The notes beneath the pieces are model-generated. The model did no database searches, had not been told where the DNA came from, and was given only the letters and a program-made list of their open reading frames with translations. 64,000 nucleotides of DNA from Methanolobus sp. (GTDB taxonomy: Archaea > Halobacteriota > Methanosarcinia > Methanosarcinales > Methanosarcinaceae): contig NZ_JADQBZ010000003.1 of assembly GCF_016278365.1 (NCBI RefSeq), forward strand, positions 1 through 64,000, written 5' to 3'. Shown here in pieces: positions 1 to 9,510 of this stretch (positions are counted from its first letter, which is position 1; the number at the start of each line of letters is the position of its first letter). The translations under genes were made by a program, and so were the position numbers.

Positions 1-477
1 ACGCGAGTCTTCGGGAACTACGGATCGCTGCCAGCTCACTTATTCTATCACTTTTCTTTTTGTATTGTTATGAGCACTGTGACCCTAGGTTATGTTTATT
101 TGATTTTGCTGTTGTTATGTTCAGACAGTGGTGCTTTTGCACCATCCTGATGCTTTCTGGTTAATTGAGGTTAAGTGTGTAAATTAATGAAGCTCCTGCA
201 TTACCCGGTCAGCTCAAGAATGTAATATAGATCCCTTCATCTGATCCAGTCTTCAAAACAGATTGGCCCTGATAAGGTCCTTTTATGTCGCAGTCCGCAT
301 GGATAATGTCTTTAATCACTAATCCATACAAAATAGTCAATGAAACATTTCAGATACCCCCGGCTGCAGTTCATAAAAATCTGCGCTACAATAGCATATT
401 TCGGGATGGGGCCTATATTCAATAGTCACAGAGGGATTAAACAAATGGAAAATTATGATTGTTAACATCTTAAAAGT
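1..477. other. Intergenic region at left edge, no gene found
   Basis: I see no convincing coding frame here. The first 40 bases are G+C-rich and followed by a T-rich stretch, as at the 3' end of a gene or structured RNA lying to the left, but I cannot identify it. A perfect six-base-pair hairpin with a TTTT loop lies at 129-144 (TGGTGC/GCACCA). The rest is unremarkable spacer leading to the 3' end of the minus-strand tRNA. Confidence 0.5.
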
Positions 478-548
478 GGACTCGGCGGGATTTGAACCCG
501 CGGCCTTTACGTTGCGAACGTAACGATCTACCCCTGATCTACAAGCCC
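478..548 (-). tRNA. tRNA-Ala (anticodon CGC)
   Basis: The minus strand folds into a full 71-base cloverleaf. The acceptor stem is GGGCTTG/CGAGTCC and contains G3:U70, the main identity element for alanyl-tRNA synthetase. The D stem is GATC/GATC. The anticodon stem TTACG/CGTAA encloses loop TTCGCAA, giving anticodon CGC, which reads GCG. The T stem GCGGG/CCCGC encloses TTCAAAT. The 3' CCA is not encoded, and no intron is visible. Confidence 0.96.
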
Positions 549-586
549 AAAAATAATAAATATTAAAAAAATAAAAAAGTAATAAC

Positions 587-856
587 TTATACTGGTCTGC
601 CGACTTCAGTGACCGTTACACTCTCGACGCCTTCGACAGCTGCAAGGGCCTCTTCGACCTGCTCGGTGCCGCCTTCAAGATCGCCTACAAGAACTACCAT
701 CATTATGGCTTTCAGGCCAAAGGCAATGGGGTCTTCCTTTGAGGTGCCAAATTGTGCACCTTCAGGCAAGGCTGCGACCAGCTTATCTTTGAGCGCTTTA
801 AGGTCGGTGTCCACGGATACCGGCATGATCCTGATAGTTGCTGCTACATCTCCCAT
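587..856 (-). CDS. ef1B: Translation elongation factor 1-beta (aEF-1B)
   Basis: This is the 89-residue archaeal EF-1beta, the guanine-nucleotide exchange factor that recharges EF-1alpha (EF-Tu equivalent) with GTP in the cytoplasm. It is a single alpha-beta sandwich domain with the typical C-terminal part where GLKAIMMVVLV forms a core strand. An in-frame GTG lies nine bases further upstream, but the ATG at 856 is preferred because a GAGGTGA ribosome-binding site sits five bases before it and because the protein then begins MGDVAATIRIMP, as in homologues. It follows the zinc micro-protein gene, whose stop overlaps this ribosome-binding site, so the two are translated from one message. Confidence 0.93.
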   Translation of the reverse strand: MGDVAATIRIMPVSVDTDLKALKDKLVAALPEGAQFGTSKEDPIAFGLKAIMMVVLVGDLEGGTEQVEEALAAVEGVESVTVTEVGRPV

Positions 857-866
857 CAAATTCACC

Positions 867-1034
867 TCACGGGCCTACAAAGCCGCATTTAGGGCATGTA
901 TATGGATTGCTCTGCTGTCTGCAGCTTTTACATCTTCCAAGCTCCTTGCCACACACCGGACAAGGGAAGCGTGCAAATCCGACCTCTACAAGTCTTTTAT
1001 TGCATGCAGTACAATTCTCAACTTTGTTTACCAT
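867..1034 (-). CDS. 55-residue zinc-finger micro-protein with four CxxC pairs
   Basis: This short gene encodes 55 residues with four zinc knuckles: C8/C11, C25/C28 (FPCPVCG), C35/C38 and C47/C50 ([11 protein letters not shown]). The layout matches the small archaeal zinc-finger family represented by Haloferax HVO_2753, commonly encoded next to EF-1beta and thought to bind two zinc ions; the molecular partner is not established. An AGGAG ribosome-binding site lies before the ATG, and the stop is fused to the ribosome-binding site of the EF-1beta gene downstream, indicating translational coupling. It was recognised by its motif pattern and neighbourhood. Confidence 0.9.
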   Translation of the reverse strand: MVNKVENCTACNKRLVEVGFARFPCPVCGKELGRCKSCRQQSNPYTCPKCGFVGP

Positions 1035-1123
1035 TTAAACTCTCCTTTAAGCGTGATATCTGATCAATATAATACTGAAAAATTCAGCATGTCGATGATT
1101 TCAGTACATAAGCGGTATGTAAT

Positions 1124-1765
1124 TTAAATATTCCCCTTGATGTAAGTCCCCACGATATCTTTTCCAACAACAGCATCAATGACTCTCTCCGGATGCTTGC
1201 CATTGACTATAAGACAATCCATATTGTTTTCCTGAAGGAACAAAGACAGCGCTGCATCAAGACAAGTGGCTCCCATTTTCAGGACATCGTCTGCAGTCAG
1301 GAACTGCTGTACGACATCTTCGGCATATATTCCGTCCACATCTGTCACTTTCACAAAAGATGGGGCTCCAAATTGTTTAGCTATCCATGCAGCAATAGTG
1401 TCAGCGGTAACATCCCACGAATGTGGCAATTCATCCTTATCCTTAAGTATCCTGTAAGGGAGCAGCATGGTAACCCCGAAGGGAATGGACTCTAATGAAT
1501 CTGCAATGTTTATCCCGGTCTTATCCTGAATATAATATGCATATTGTTCCATTGCAAGGATGGCCATCCAATGAGCTGCATCATCTTTTATACTGTATTT
1601 TTCACAGACTGAGCGGACAGTATTCGCAAAAAGGCCGCCTCCGGGTATTATAAGGATGGATATACACTCTTTGTCACCGCACGATCCAAAGCGTGCTATT
1701 AATGCATTCATGACAGGTAGTGCATCTTCCATGAGACTTCCTCCTAACTTCACGACAACTCTCAT
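1124..1765 (-). CDS. mfnE: Methanofuran biosynthesis kinase MfnE (amino-acid-kinase fold)
   Basis: This 213-residue protein has the amino-acid-kinase fold, starting with VVKLGGSLM (Lys5/Gly-Gly) for the phosphate and carrying IIPGGG at about residues 39-44 and KVTDVDGIY near residue 140. In methanogens this family member is MfnE, which phosphorylates 5-(aminomethyl)furan-3-yl-methyl phosphate to the diphosphate used to build methanofuran, the first C1 carrier of methanogenesis. The assignment rests on the fold plus adjacency to mfnF and mfnD. It is the last gene of the mfnD-mfnF-mfnE set, nine bases after mfnF, with a GAGG ribosome-binding site. Confidence 0.85.
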   Translation of the reverse strand: MRVVVKLGGSLMEDALPVMNALIARFGSCGDKECISILIIPGGGLFANTVRSVCEKYSIKDDAAHWMAILAMEQYAYYIQDKTGINIADSLESIPFGVTMLLPYRILKDKDELPHSWDVTADTIAAWIAKQFGAPSFVKVTDVDGIYAEDVVQQFLTADDVLKMGATCLDAALSLFLQENNMDCLIVNGKHPERVIDAVVGKDIVGTYIKGNI

Positions 1766-1774
1766 AATATTCCT

Positions 1775-2773
1775 CTATCTTTCTTTTTTATCTTGTGGAG
1801 TTGAAGCATCCGCCTCGAACATTCTTGCAGCCGCATATGCCGGAAATACCTTTGAGATTTCCTCTCCCCAGCGTTGTGCAACTGATATGCATTCAAATCC
1901 AAGCCTCTTTGCAGCTGCACGTATAAGGAACTCTCCCAATCCGGCTGACACTATCGTAGAGAGCTTATTCTTTTCAGCAACCTGGGCGATCGCTTCACTT
2001 AGCAGGGTCACCTGTTTCTCCCTTATCTGTTCTGCTATGCGGTATATTTCATCAGGGGAGATTTCCGTGAGGTCAGCACAGACAACTCTCGCAATCCTCC
2101 TCATTGCATCTGTCTTGCTCTTACCTGCTCCGTCGGCGGTCTCACATGTGTATATCTCCTCCGAGATATCCCCCAGCAAGAGGTAAACGTCAGCAGTTGT
2201 CGCGAAAAGTTCAGAGGATACCCGGCATTTACCGACAGCCATTTCCAGGCTGTCTGCCAGATATGCCAGATTCGTCCTCAGTACACCTGCATAAACCAGT
2301 TCACTGCGAACAAGCCTTAAAAAGTCACTGAGTCCGGCCGTGTGTTTTCCGGCTTTTATGGGTATAATATCACTAGTGGTGCTTCCCATGTCAACGAAGA
2401 TGCAATCTCCGATCTCTGAACCAATAAGATTGGCTGAAGCCGCCCAATTGGCAGCGGCCAGTTTACGCAGATCTCCGGAGTCATCGTAAAAATGTCCGTT
2501 ACTGTCAATATATCGGATATCGCAGTTAAATGCTTGCTCAACGGACTCTATAATGAATTTGATTCCTGCTATCTTGTCCTCAAAGCAGTCGGCAAGTTCT
2601 CCGGTCATAACAACACTCACTCTGTCAGGGTTGTGTTTCTCAGCTATTTCTTCCAGAGCTTCGGGAAGTCTTGTATCCTTCCACAAGGGTACATAGTGTA
2701 GTTCAATTATCTCACCGTCAGCAGAAGCGATCTTAGTGTTCGCACCACCAATATCTATCCCGATTGTTTTCAT
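1775..2773 (-). CDS. mfnF: Methanofuran biosynthesis condensing enzyme MfnF
   Basis: This 332-residue protein belongs to the ASKHA/hydantoinase-like group formerly called H4MPT-linked C1-transfer protein. The phosphate-1 motif GIDIGGANTK is at residues 5-14 and a second motif DMGSTTSD at 128-135. MfnF joins the furan diphosphate made by MfnE to the gamma-glutamyl-tyramine moiety made by MfnD, giving the core of methanofuran. Its ATG overlaps the TGA of mfnD (ATGA), so the genes are translationally coupled. Its length and motifs look complete. Confidence 0.86.
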   Translation of the reverse strand: MKTIGIDIGGANTKIASADGEIIELHYVPLWKDTRLPEALEEIAEKHNPDRVSVVMTGELADCFEDKIAGIKFIIESVEQAFNCDIRYIDSNGHFYDDSGDLRKLAAANWAASANLIGSEIGDCIFVDMGSTTSDIIPIKAGKHTAGLSDFLRLVRSELVYAGVLRTNLAYLADSLEMAVGKCRVSSELFATTADVYLLLGDISEEIYTCETADGAGKSKTDAMRRIARVVCADLTEISPDEIYRIAEQIREKQVTLLSEAIAQVAEKNKLSTIVSAGLGEFLIRAAAKRLGFECISVAQRWGEEISKVFPAYAAARMFEADASTPQDKKER

Positions 2774-3690
2774 AAAATGTCCTCAAAGTCATCTTTCGTG
2801 AACGAGAATTCTCCTTCAGTGCTGACTGCATCAGGCAGTTCTCCTGAAGCATTCTTCAGCAGGAGTTCTCCTATCTCTGTTTTGAGTGTTCTGGCCAGCC
2901 CGTAAATGGCAGTTGTCGGCCGTGGATTCACGTCAATAACATATGGTTCTTTACCATACACTATATCTACTCCGATATAACCATTGCATCCCAGAACTTT
3001 TGCGGTTCTGGAAGCAACATTGAACAATTCCTGTTCGTATCCTGTCCTGAAAGGCACGATGTTGCCTTTGTAGACTACAGATGAACCCGGTTTATTGCAA
3101 TTCATTTCAATATGTTGCTTATTCACACTGAGTGGAAGGAATTTTTTGCCACTGATCATGCTTACACTCAGGTGTTCACCTTCAATATATTCGGTAGCGA
3201 TGAATCCTTCTTCCGTTTTGCTGGAAAAAGCTATCCTCACTCCCTCGGATGCACAACCGAACCTGGGCTTGATAACATATGTGCCTTCAATTCCACTCTC
3301 TATCAGACGGGGCACCTTGATGTAACAGGATTGCAGTATCCGGGTGCATTCAAGCTTATCCGCACAAATACTTGCTGACTTCGCAGAGCATCCAAGATTT
3401 AATGTATTCATCTCAATGATCTTCGAAAACTCTGCCAGCATTTCGTCAGGACCTATCACAAGCCCTGCATCAGAGCATAGTGCTTCTCTTCCGAGTACCT
3501 CTGTAAAGTCTTCTGCACTGGAACTGACTGCTCTACCGTTCTGGAGTACGGGTCCCGCTGAAAGATACGTGACATCATGCCCCGTTCTTGAGAAACTGTC
3601 TACCAGTGTCTTCAGCATGGCTCCTCCTTCATTCAGGAGGGGGCCATCAACCCCTGTTCCTACCGCATACTCTGCCAGCAGTATCTTCAT
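2770..3690 (-). CDS. mfnD: Tyramine--L-glutamate ligase MfnD (ATP-grasp)
   Basis: This ATP-grasp enzyme of about 306 residues joins glutamate to tyramine in an early step of methanofuran synthesis. Visible ATP-grasp features are the central YVIKPRFGCASEGV segment, EYIEGEHLSVS, and the metal-binding VIDVNPRPTTA near the C-terminus. The frame can be extended to a TTG six bases upstream, but the ATG at 3690 giving MKILLAEYAVGTG is the better start; no clear ribosome-binding site is seen, so the message may be leaderless. It is the first gene of the minus-strand mfnD-mfnF-mfnE set. Confidence 0.87.
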   Translation of the reverse strand: MKILLAEYAVGTGVDGPLLNEGGAMLKTLVDSFSRTGHDVTYLSAGPVLQNGRAVSSSAEDFTEVLGREALCSDAGLVIGPDEMLAEFSKIIEMNTLNLGCSAKSASICADKLECTRILQSCYIKVPRLIESGIEGTYVIKPRFGCASEGVRIAFSSKTEEGFIATEYIEGEHLSVSMISGKKFLPLSVNKQHIEMNCNKPGSSVVYKGNIVPFRTGYEQELFNVASRTAKVLGCNGYIGVDIVYGKEPYVIDVNPRPTTAIYGLARTLKTEIGELLLKNASGELPDAVSTEGEFSFTKDDFEDIL

Positions 3691-3778
3691 GTTCAATGCA
3701 AGTGCATTATTTGATATATCATTTGCTATTGTTTATTGCAGTTGGCACAATTGTTTAAAAATAAATATATAGTATCAA

Positions 3779-4210
3779 GTGAATTACACGTCAGGGATGA
3801 ACATGGAATTGGACATTGATAATCCGTTTGTACAAGCACTGGCAGTTTCTACTGTAATGGCGCTCTTTATGATAAGTGTGGCACTTGGCATCATGGATAT
3901 GGCATCCAGCAAGACCACGCCTGTTCCGATGGCCATCCGGTTGTTTATCTTTGCCATCATCTTCATTGCCGGCTCTGTCTTTTTTGAAAATCGCGGGGCA
4001 GACTATATAGGTTCCATGGCAGGAGGGGCCATTGCGTCTTTTATCGCTACCTTCTCAGCGACTGCGTTTCTAACGGGCCTGGTGCATGCGTGGAATGGAG
4101 GCATCCATACGCTCTGGTGGGAACAGATACTATCGGCACTCGCGGTCTGCATGGTTGCCAGCATGTTCATAATCAGGTTTTTGCAACATAAGTTGCAATC
4201 ATCTTATTAA
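3779..4210 (+). CDS. Conserved four-helix membrane protein of unknown function
   Basis: The product is up to 143 residues with four clear hydrophobic spans at about residues 20-42, 52-69, 77-101 and 117-136. I do not recognise a named family. The annotated start is a GTG, and ATG codons at residue 7 or 9 are equally possible. It is divergent from mfnD and lies upstream of grpE, but the gap and the separate promoter of grpE argue against a shared operon. The glycine-rich DYIGSMAGGAIASF stretch in span three suggests close helix packing. Confidence 0.6.
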   Translation: MNYTSGMNMELDIDNPFVQALAVSTVMALFMISVALGIMDMASSKTTPVPMAIRLFIFAIIFIAGSVFFENRGADYIGSMAGGAIASFIATFSATAFLTGLVHAWNGGIHTLWWEQILSALAVCMVASMFIIRFLQHKLQSSY

Positions 4211-4281
4211 CTTCGGTGACATATCTTTTATGGGTGTCATTGGGTGTTACCACTAAAAACCTTGGCCTGATGGGAAATCTA

Positions 4282-4289
4282 TTTATAGA
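4282..4289 (+). promoter_or_regulatory. Probable TATA box of grpE
   Basis: TTTATAGA lies about 62 bases before the preferred grpE start. With the usual spacing of about 25 bases this would give a leader of roughly 35 bases, long enough to include the GGAG ribosome-binding site. It is the best A+T-rich promoter-like block in this gap. Confidence 0.4.
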
Positions 4290-4350
4290 ACTTCAAACAA
4301 TGGTTAACTCAAATGCGCATAACTGTGCATTAAATAGCGGAGATATTGAG

Positions 4351-4863
4351 ATGGATAAAGGATCTGAGAATTGTGATGACCCTGGTTCAGAGGCAACAAG
4401 TGCTGAAAACCAGCAGGAGGATGAAACTGCACAGCTTCGTGAGAAATTATTGAGACTCACCGCGGAATTTGATAATTTCAGGAAACGAAGCGTAAGGGAA
4501 AGAGAAGAGTACCGCAAGTTTGCAGTTGAACAAATCATCACAGAATTGCTAGAGGTATATGACAACTTCGAGCGTGCACTAGCATCTGCAAAACAGACCG
4601 ATAATGTGGAATCCGTCGTCAAGGGTGTGGATATGGTATTCAGGCAGTTTGCCTCTATACTCGAGAAGGAAGGCCTCCAGCAGATAGAATGCCATGGCGC
4701 TGAATTCGACCCTCATCTTCATGAGGCTATTATGCACGTTGAGCATCCTGAGCATAAAGATAATACTATCTTGAATGTGTGTAAGCCCGGATATTACCTG
4801 CACTCAAAAGTGATCAGGCCGGCAATGGTTACGGTTTCAAAGAAACCGGACACTGATGAGTAA
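4351..4863 (+). CDS. grpE: Nucleotide exchange factor GrpE
   Basis: GrpE releases ADP from DnaK and so drives the Hsp70 folding cycle. The 170-residue product has an acidic N-terminus, a long heptad-rich helix around LREKLLRLTAEFDNFRKR, and the conserved C-terminal beta domain with LEKEGLQQI, FDPHLHEA and GYYLHSKVIRPAMV. The frame is open 45 codons further upstream, but the ATG at 4351 is chosen because GGAG precedes it at good spacing and the protein then has the family's usual length. It is followed by dnaK and dnaJ; the gaps of 82 and 91 bases leave room for internal promoters. Confidence 0.95.
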   Translation: MDKGSENCDDPGSEATSAENQQEDETAQLREKLLRLTAEFDNFRKRSVREREEYRKFAVEQIITELLEVYDNFERALASAKQTDNVESVVKGVDMVFRQFASILEKEGLQQIECHGAEFDPHLHEAIMHVEHPEHKDNTILNVCKPGYYLHSKVIRPAMVTVSKKPDTDE

Positions 4864-4945
4864 CAGTACTTTCGGATGCAAGGATTGCTGTCATATAAAA
4901 TAAGAACATAATTGTAACTATAAATAATCGATAAAGAGGTATATT

Positions 4946-6799
4946 ATGGGAAAGATTTTGGGAATCGACCTTGGAACTACAAATTCCTGCATGGCTGTCA
5001 TCGAGGGTGGAGAACCTACTGTTATTCCAAACGCAGAGGGTGGAAGGACTACACCGTCGGTAGTCGCGTTTTCCAAGAAGGGGGAGAAACTGGTAGGACA
5101 AGTTGCAAAGAGACAGCTTATCACAAACTCAGAGAACAGTGTGAGCTCTATTAAGAGGCACATAGGCGAAGCTAATTACAAAGTGACACTCGGCGGTAAG
5201 GACTACACTCCACAGGAAATCTCTGCAATGATCCTGCGTAAACTGAAGGACGATGCAGAAGCCTACCTTGGTGAAACCATCAACGATGCTGTCATCACTG
5301 TACCAGCTTATTTCGATGACTCTCAGAGGCAGGCTACAAAGGATGCCGGAGCCATTGCAGGCTTTAATGTAAAAAGAATCATTAACGAGCCGACTGCAGC
5401 TTCCCTTGCCTACGGTCTCGATAAGGAAGCAGGCGAGCATAAAATAATGGTTTATGACCTCGGAGGAGGTACATTCGATGTATCTGTCCTTGAATTGGGA
5501 GAAGGAGTGTTCGAGGTACTTTCCACAAGTGGTGATACCCACCTTGGAGGGGACGACTTTGACCAGAGGATTGTAAATCACATTGTCAGTGAGTTCAAAA
5601 AGAACGAGGGCATTGATCTTTCCAAAGATAAGGCTGCATTGCAACGTTTGAAAGATGCGGCAGAGAAAGCCAAGATCGAGCTATCCAGCGTCACTTCCAC
5701 AAACATCAACATGCCATTTATCACAGCTGACTCCAACGGGCAGCCAAAGCATATAGATATGGACCTCACAAGGGCCCAGTTCGAGAAGATGATAAGTGAT
5801 CTGCTTGACAAGACCCTCGTAGCTGTTAACAGGGCAATGGACGATGCAAAGCTTAAGCCTAACGACCTTGAGAAGGTATTGCTCATCGGCGGTTCTACAA
5901 GGATACCTGCGGTAACCGAGCTTGTTCGCAAGGCCACAGGTAAAGATCCATATAAGAATATCAATCCGGATGAAGCTGTAGCAGTTGGTGCGGCAGTGCA
6001 GGCAGGAGTTCTCGGCGGAGAGATCCACGATGTGCTATTGCTTGACGTTACACCACTGACCCTGGGTATTGAGACCCTGGGTGGAGTTGCGACACCCCTT
6101 ATCGAAAGGAATACGACTATCCCTACAAGGAAAAGCCAGGTATTCTCTACGGCTGCTGATAGCCAGCCTTCCGTGGAGATCCATGTGCTGCAGGGTGAGA
6201 GGGGAATTGCTTCTGCCAACAAGACTCTTGGAAGGTTCATGCTTGACGGCATTCCACCAGCTCCAAGGGGTCTGCCACAGATAGAGGTTACTTTCGACAT
6301 AGACGCAAACGGTATCCTGCATGTGACTGCAAAAGACCTTGGGACAGGCAAGAAACAGTCTATATCCATCCAGAAGCCCGGAGGACTTTCCGAGGAAGAG
6401 ATTGACCGGATGGTCAAAGATGCGGAGCTCCATGCTGAGGAGGACAAGAAACGCAAGGAAGAGGTGGATGTAAGGAATACCGCCGAATCCCTGATAAATG
6501 CTGCAGAGAAGGCCGTCAAGGAAGCAGGGGATATTGCCACAGATGAGCAGAAGTCCAAGGTAGAGGCAGCTATTGCTGACCTGAAGACCGAACTTGAAGG
6601 CGACAACATTGAAGCTATCGGATCCAAGACCGAGGAGCTCCAGACTGCTGTGTATGACATATCTGCTGCAATGTACAAAAAGGCACAGGAAGAGGCAGCT
6701 GCTGCTGGCTCCCCTGAAGGGGAAGCGGGTCCGGAGAGTTCTCCTGATGAGAATATTGTGGATGCCGACTACGAAGTGGTCGATGAGGATAAAAAGTAA
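4946..6799 (+). CDS. dnaK: Molecular chaperone DnaK (Hsp70)
   Basis: This is a complete 617-residue Hsp70. The N-terminal ATPase domain shows [13 protein letters not shown] at the start, [14 protein letters not shown] near residue 170 and [10 protein letters not shown] near residue 315. The substrate-binding domain contains [13 protein letters not shown], and the C-terminal lid ends in the usual acidic tail ([11 protein letters not shown]). Methanosarcinaceae have the full bacterial-type DnaK-DnaJ-GrpE machine, generally thought to have come from bacteria. A GAGGT ribosome-binding site precedes the ATG. Confidence 0.98.
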   Translation: MGKILGIDLGTTNSCMAVIEGGEPTVIPNAEGGRTTPSVVAFSKKGEKLVGQVAKRQLITNSENSVSSIKRHIGEANYKVTLGGKDYTPQEISAMILRKLKDDAEAYLGETINDAVITVPAYFDDSQRQATKDAGAIAGFNVKRIINEPTAASLAYGLDKEAGEHKIMVYDLGGGTFDVSVLELGEGVFEVLSTSGDTHLGGDDFDQRIVNHIVSEFKKNEGIDLSKDKAALQRLKDAAEKAKIELSSVTSTNINMPFITADSNGQPKHIDMDLTRAQFEKMISDLLDKTLVAVNRAMDDAKLKPNDLEKVLLIGGSTRIPAVTELVRKATGKDPYKNINPDEAVAVGAAVQAGVLGGEIHDVLLLDVTPLTLGIETLGGVATPLIERNTTIPTRKSQVFSTAADSQPSVEIHVLQGERGIASANKTLGRFMLDGIPPAPRGLPQIEVTFDIDANGILHVTAKDLGTGKKQSISIQKPGGLSEEEIDRMVKDAELHAEEDKKRKEEVDVRNTAESLINAAEKAVKEAGDIATDEQKSKVEAAIADLKTELEGDNIEAIGSKTEELQTAVYDISAAMYKKAQEEAAAAGSPEGEAGPESSPDENIVDADYEVVDEDKK

Positions 6800-6890
6800 C
6801 GCCATAGATAACTTCATGTAAGATACTGCGCTCAACAGTATCTTGCATTTTTAATGTTTATTCAGCCTAGTTAATCCACAGGAATCACTT

Positions 6891-8054
6891 ATGTCCACTA
6901 CACGCGATTATTACGAGATACTTGGTGTATCGAAAGAATCAACGGAAGCTGAGATTAAAAAAGAGTACAGAAAGCTTGCGATGAAGTATCACCCGGATAA
7001 GAATAAGGATTCTGATGCTGAAGAGAAGTTCAAGGAAATATCTGAAGCTTATGCAGTACTTTCCGATCCTGAGAAGAAGGAACAGTACGACCGCTTCGGC
7101 CATGCAGGTATCGATAGTCGCTATACCCAGGAGGATATTTTCAGGAACGCTGACTTCGGAGGTTTTGAGGATCTTGGTGACATTCTTGGAAGCATATTCG
7201 GTGGCGGATTCGGAGGGTTCGGGGGATTTGGCGGACAGCAGCAGCGCCGCGGTCCTGTCAGGGGTTCAGATCTGCGCTATGACTTGAACATAACACTCGA
7301 GCAGGCTGCAAACGGAGTGGAAACTACTATTAATGTGCCCCGGGCAGAGGTATGTGAAACTTGTAAGGGGACCGGCGCCAAGCCAGGTACAAGTCCTAAA
7401 ACCTGTTCCAATTGTCGTGGAGCCGGTCAGGTCACTCATGCCAGAGATACTCCGTTTGGACGTTTCATGTCAACAAGCACCTGTAATGTATGCCGTGGTG
7501 CCGGTCAGATAATCGAAGACCCGTGTCCTGCGTGCAGAGGTACTGGCAAACAGAAGAAGGTCCGCAAGATCTCCGTTAAAGTTCCTAAGGGTGCAGATAC
7601 CGGATTGCGATTGAAGATCAGCAAAGAAGGCGAGCAAGGTAGCCCCGGAGCTCCCCCAGGAGATCTGTATGTGGTTCTTCATGTTGAATCGCATCAGTTA
7701 TTTGAGCGCGCAGGTGATGATATATTGTATGAGCTACCCATAACTTTTACCCAGGCAGCACTGGGAGCTGATGTTATGGTGCCGACACTCCACGGTAACG
7801 TCAAGATGAGTATCAAGCCCGGGACTCAGACACATTCTATCCTGCGGCTTAAAGGAAAGGGAATGCCATACCTTCACGGACGTGGCCAGGGTGACCAGCT
7901 TGTAAGGGTTATTATCAAGACACCCACAAGCCTCACGGAAGAGCAAAAAGAACTGCTCAGGAAACTCAATCTCTCGGAAGAGGGAACAAAGACAAAGAAT
8001 CCGAAAGGTGGAAAAGGTATCTTTGATAAAGTAAAAGAAGCCTTTGATACATAA
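6891..8054 (+). CDS. dnaJ: Co-chaperone DnaJ (Hsp40)
   Basis: This class-A J-protein of 387 residues stimulates the ATPase of DnaK. The J domain carries HPD at residues 34-36, a Gly/Phe-rich linker spans about 100-116, and four zinc-binding CxxCxGxG motifs begin at C155, C172, C198 and C212. The C-terminal substrate-binding region follows ([26 protein letters not shown]). All key residues are present. It completes grpE-dnaK-dnaJ. Confidence 0.97.
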   Translation: MSTTRDYYEILGVSKESTEAEIKKEYRKLAMKYHPDKNKDSDAEEKFKEISEAYAVLSDPEKKEQYDRFGHAGIDSRYTQEDIFRNADFGGFEDLGDILGSIFGGGFGGFGGFGGQQQRRGPVRGSDLRYDLNITLEQAANGVETTINVPRAEVCETCKGTGAKPGTSPKTCSNCRGAGQVTHARDTPFGRFMSTSTCNVCRGAGQIIEDPCPACRGTGKQKKVRKISVKVPKGADTGLRLKISKEGEQGSPGAPPGDLYVVLHVESHQLFERAGDDILYELPITFTQAALGADVMVPTLHGNVKMSIKPGTQTHSILRLKGKGMPYLHGRGQGDQLVRVIIKTPTSLTEEQKELLRKLNLSEEGTKTKNPKGGKGIFDKVKEAFDT

Positions 8055-8158
8055 TCACCTTTCTTTTTTAATCCCTAGGGTAAACTTTAAAAAGCACTGA
8101 TCGCAATAAGCCTTCTTTACGTTTATCGTTATCAATAAATGTTTTACGAAGGAATTTC

Positions 8159-9493
8159 ATGAAAATTGTGATAATCGGTGCCGGTGAAGTCGGCTACCAT
8201 GTTGCTAAAGCCCTTAACCAGGCAAATGATGTTATTGTTATCGATCAGAATGAAGAGGCCTGCCGCCGTGCAGATGAACTGGATGTTCAAGTGATACAGG
8301 GTAACGGTGCAAATGTATCCATTCTCAGCAAGGCTCTGGAAGGTGCAGATCTACTGGCAGCAGTTACAGGTTCTGATGAAGTGAATATCGTTGCCTGCAT
8401 GGCATCAAAACTAGTGTCCAGGGATAAGGATAAGCTAAAGACGGTGGCAAGGGTAAGCAATCCGGACTATATTGATAAACCGGTAGCAAAACGCACAAGG
8501 GTGGGAATCGATACTATGATCTGCCCGGAACTTACACTAGCCTCTGAAATAGCAGAGATCCTTTCGATACCATATGCCATAGGCGCTGAATATTTTGCAG
8601 ATGGCAAGGTGGAAATGATGGAGTTTGCAGTTTCTGACCGTAGTCCGCTTGTGGGGAAAGAACTGCAGGAACTCAATCTGGCCAATTGTTGTATAGTCAG
8701 TGCGCTTTTCAGGGAGTCAGAAGTTATCATACCTCACGGTAAGGATAAGATACAAAAGAACGATCATATCGTGGTAATCGGCAAGCCCGCTGCCATAAAA
8801 GAAGTCCGCGACATGTTTGGTGAAAAGGCGGGAACACGCAGTAAGATCATGATCATTGGCGGTGGTATTGTAGGCTTTTATCTCGCCAAAGTAATTTCCA
8901 ATGGCGAGTTTGATCTAAAAGTGATCGAAACCAGCCGGGAGCGGTCTGAGCAGATAGCTGAAGAACTTCCTGGTGTGCTTGTACTTAACGGGGACGGCAC
9001 CGACATCAACCTTCTCAAAGAGGAAGGAGTTGCTGACATGGATGTTGTCATAGCTGTTACCAACAGTGACGAAAAGAACCTGCTATGTGCTCTCCTTGCC
9101 AAGCAACTTGGGGGCAAGAAGGTTATAGCCAGAGCGGATCGCTCTGATTATGTCTCACTGTTCGAAATGGTAGGCGTGGACAGTGCAGTCAGTCCAAGAC
9201 AGGCAACTGTCAGTGAAATACTTAAACTGACATTTGGAAAGGGAATTGAGTCTGTCACAACCATTGAAGGTGAAAAGGCTGAGATCGTAGAATATACTAC
9301 CTCAAAGAAGTCAAAGATAGTTGGCAAACCGTTGAAAAACGTGAAATTTCCCCCGGGTGCTATTGTAAGCATGGTTGTCCATAAGGGCAATACAGTGGTT
9401 CCTCGTGGAGAATATGTTATAGAGGAAGGCGACAGGGTCGTTGTGTTCGCTCTGCAGTCAGCACATACGGAAGTTGAACACTTTTTTCATTGA
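8159..9493 (+). CDS. trkA: Trk potassium uptake regulator TrkA (two RCK domains)
   Basis: TrkA is the cytoplasmic nucleotide-gated ring that controls the TrkH channel. The 444-residue protein has two tandem RCK units, each with a Rossmann NAD/ATP site: GAGEVGYHVA at residues 7-16 and GGGIVGFYLA near residue 233. Each is followed by a C-terminal RCK_C half. A GAAGGA ribosome-binding site precedes the ATG, and trkH follows after 17 bases, so the pair is an operon. Confidence 0.95.
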   Translation: MKIVIIGAGEVGYHVAKALNQANDVIVIDQNEEACRRADELDVQVIQGNGANVSILSKALEGADLLAAVTGSDEVNIVACMASKLVSRDKDKLKTVARVSNPDYIDKPVAKRTRVGIDTMICPELTLASEIAEILSIPYAIGAEYFADGKVEMMEFAVSDRSPLVGKELQELNLANCCIVSALFRESEVIIPHGKDKIQKNDHIVVIGKPAAIKEVRDMFGEKAGTRSKIMIIGGGIVGFYLAKVISNGEFDLKVIETSRERSEQIAEELPGVLVLNGDGTDINLLKEEGVADMDVVIAVTNSDEKNLLCALLAKQLGGKKVIARADRSDYVSLFEMVGVDSAVSPRQATVSEILKLTFGKGIESVTTIEGEKAEIVEYTTSKKSKIVGKPLKNVKFPPGAIVSMVVHKGNTVVPRGEYVIEEGDRVVVFALQSAHTEVEHFFH

Positions 9494-9510
9494 CTTAGCG
9501 GAGCATCCAG

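Noticed and set aside
1-40. 3' end of a structured RNA (such as SRP or RNase P RNA)
   Set aside because: The G+C-rich bases followed by a T-rich tract are suggestive, but too little is in the window to fold or identify an RNA.
129-144. Regulatory hairpin
   Set aside because: The six-base-pair stem with TTTT loop is perfect but isolated, not next to any gene end or start that it could plausibly serve.
5578-6835. Long minus-strand frames opposite dnaK
   Set aside because: They are shadows of the dnaK coding strand: no ribosome-binding sites, no recognisable domains, and dnaK itself is a perfect Hsp70.
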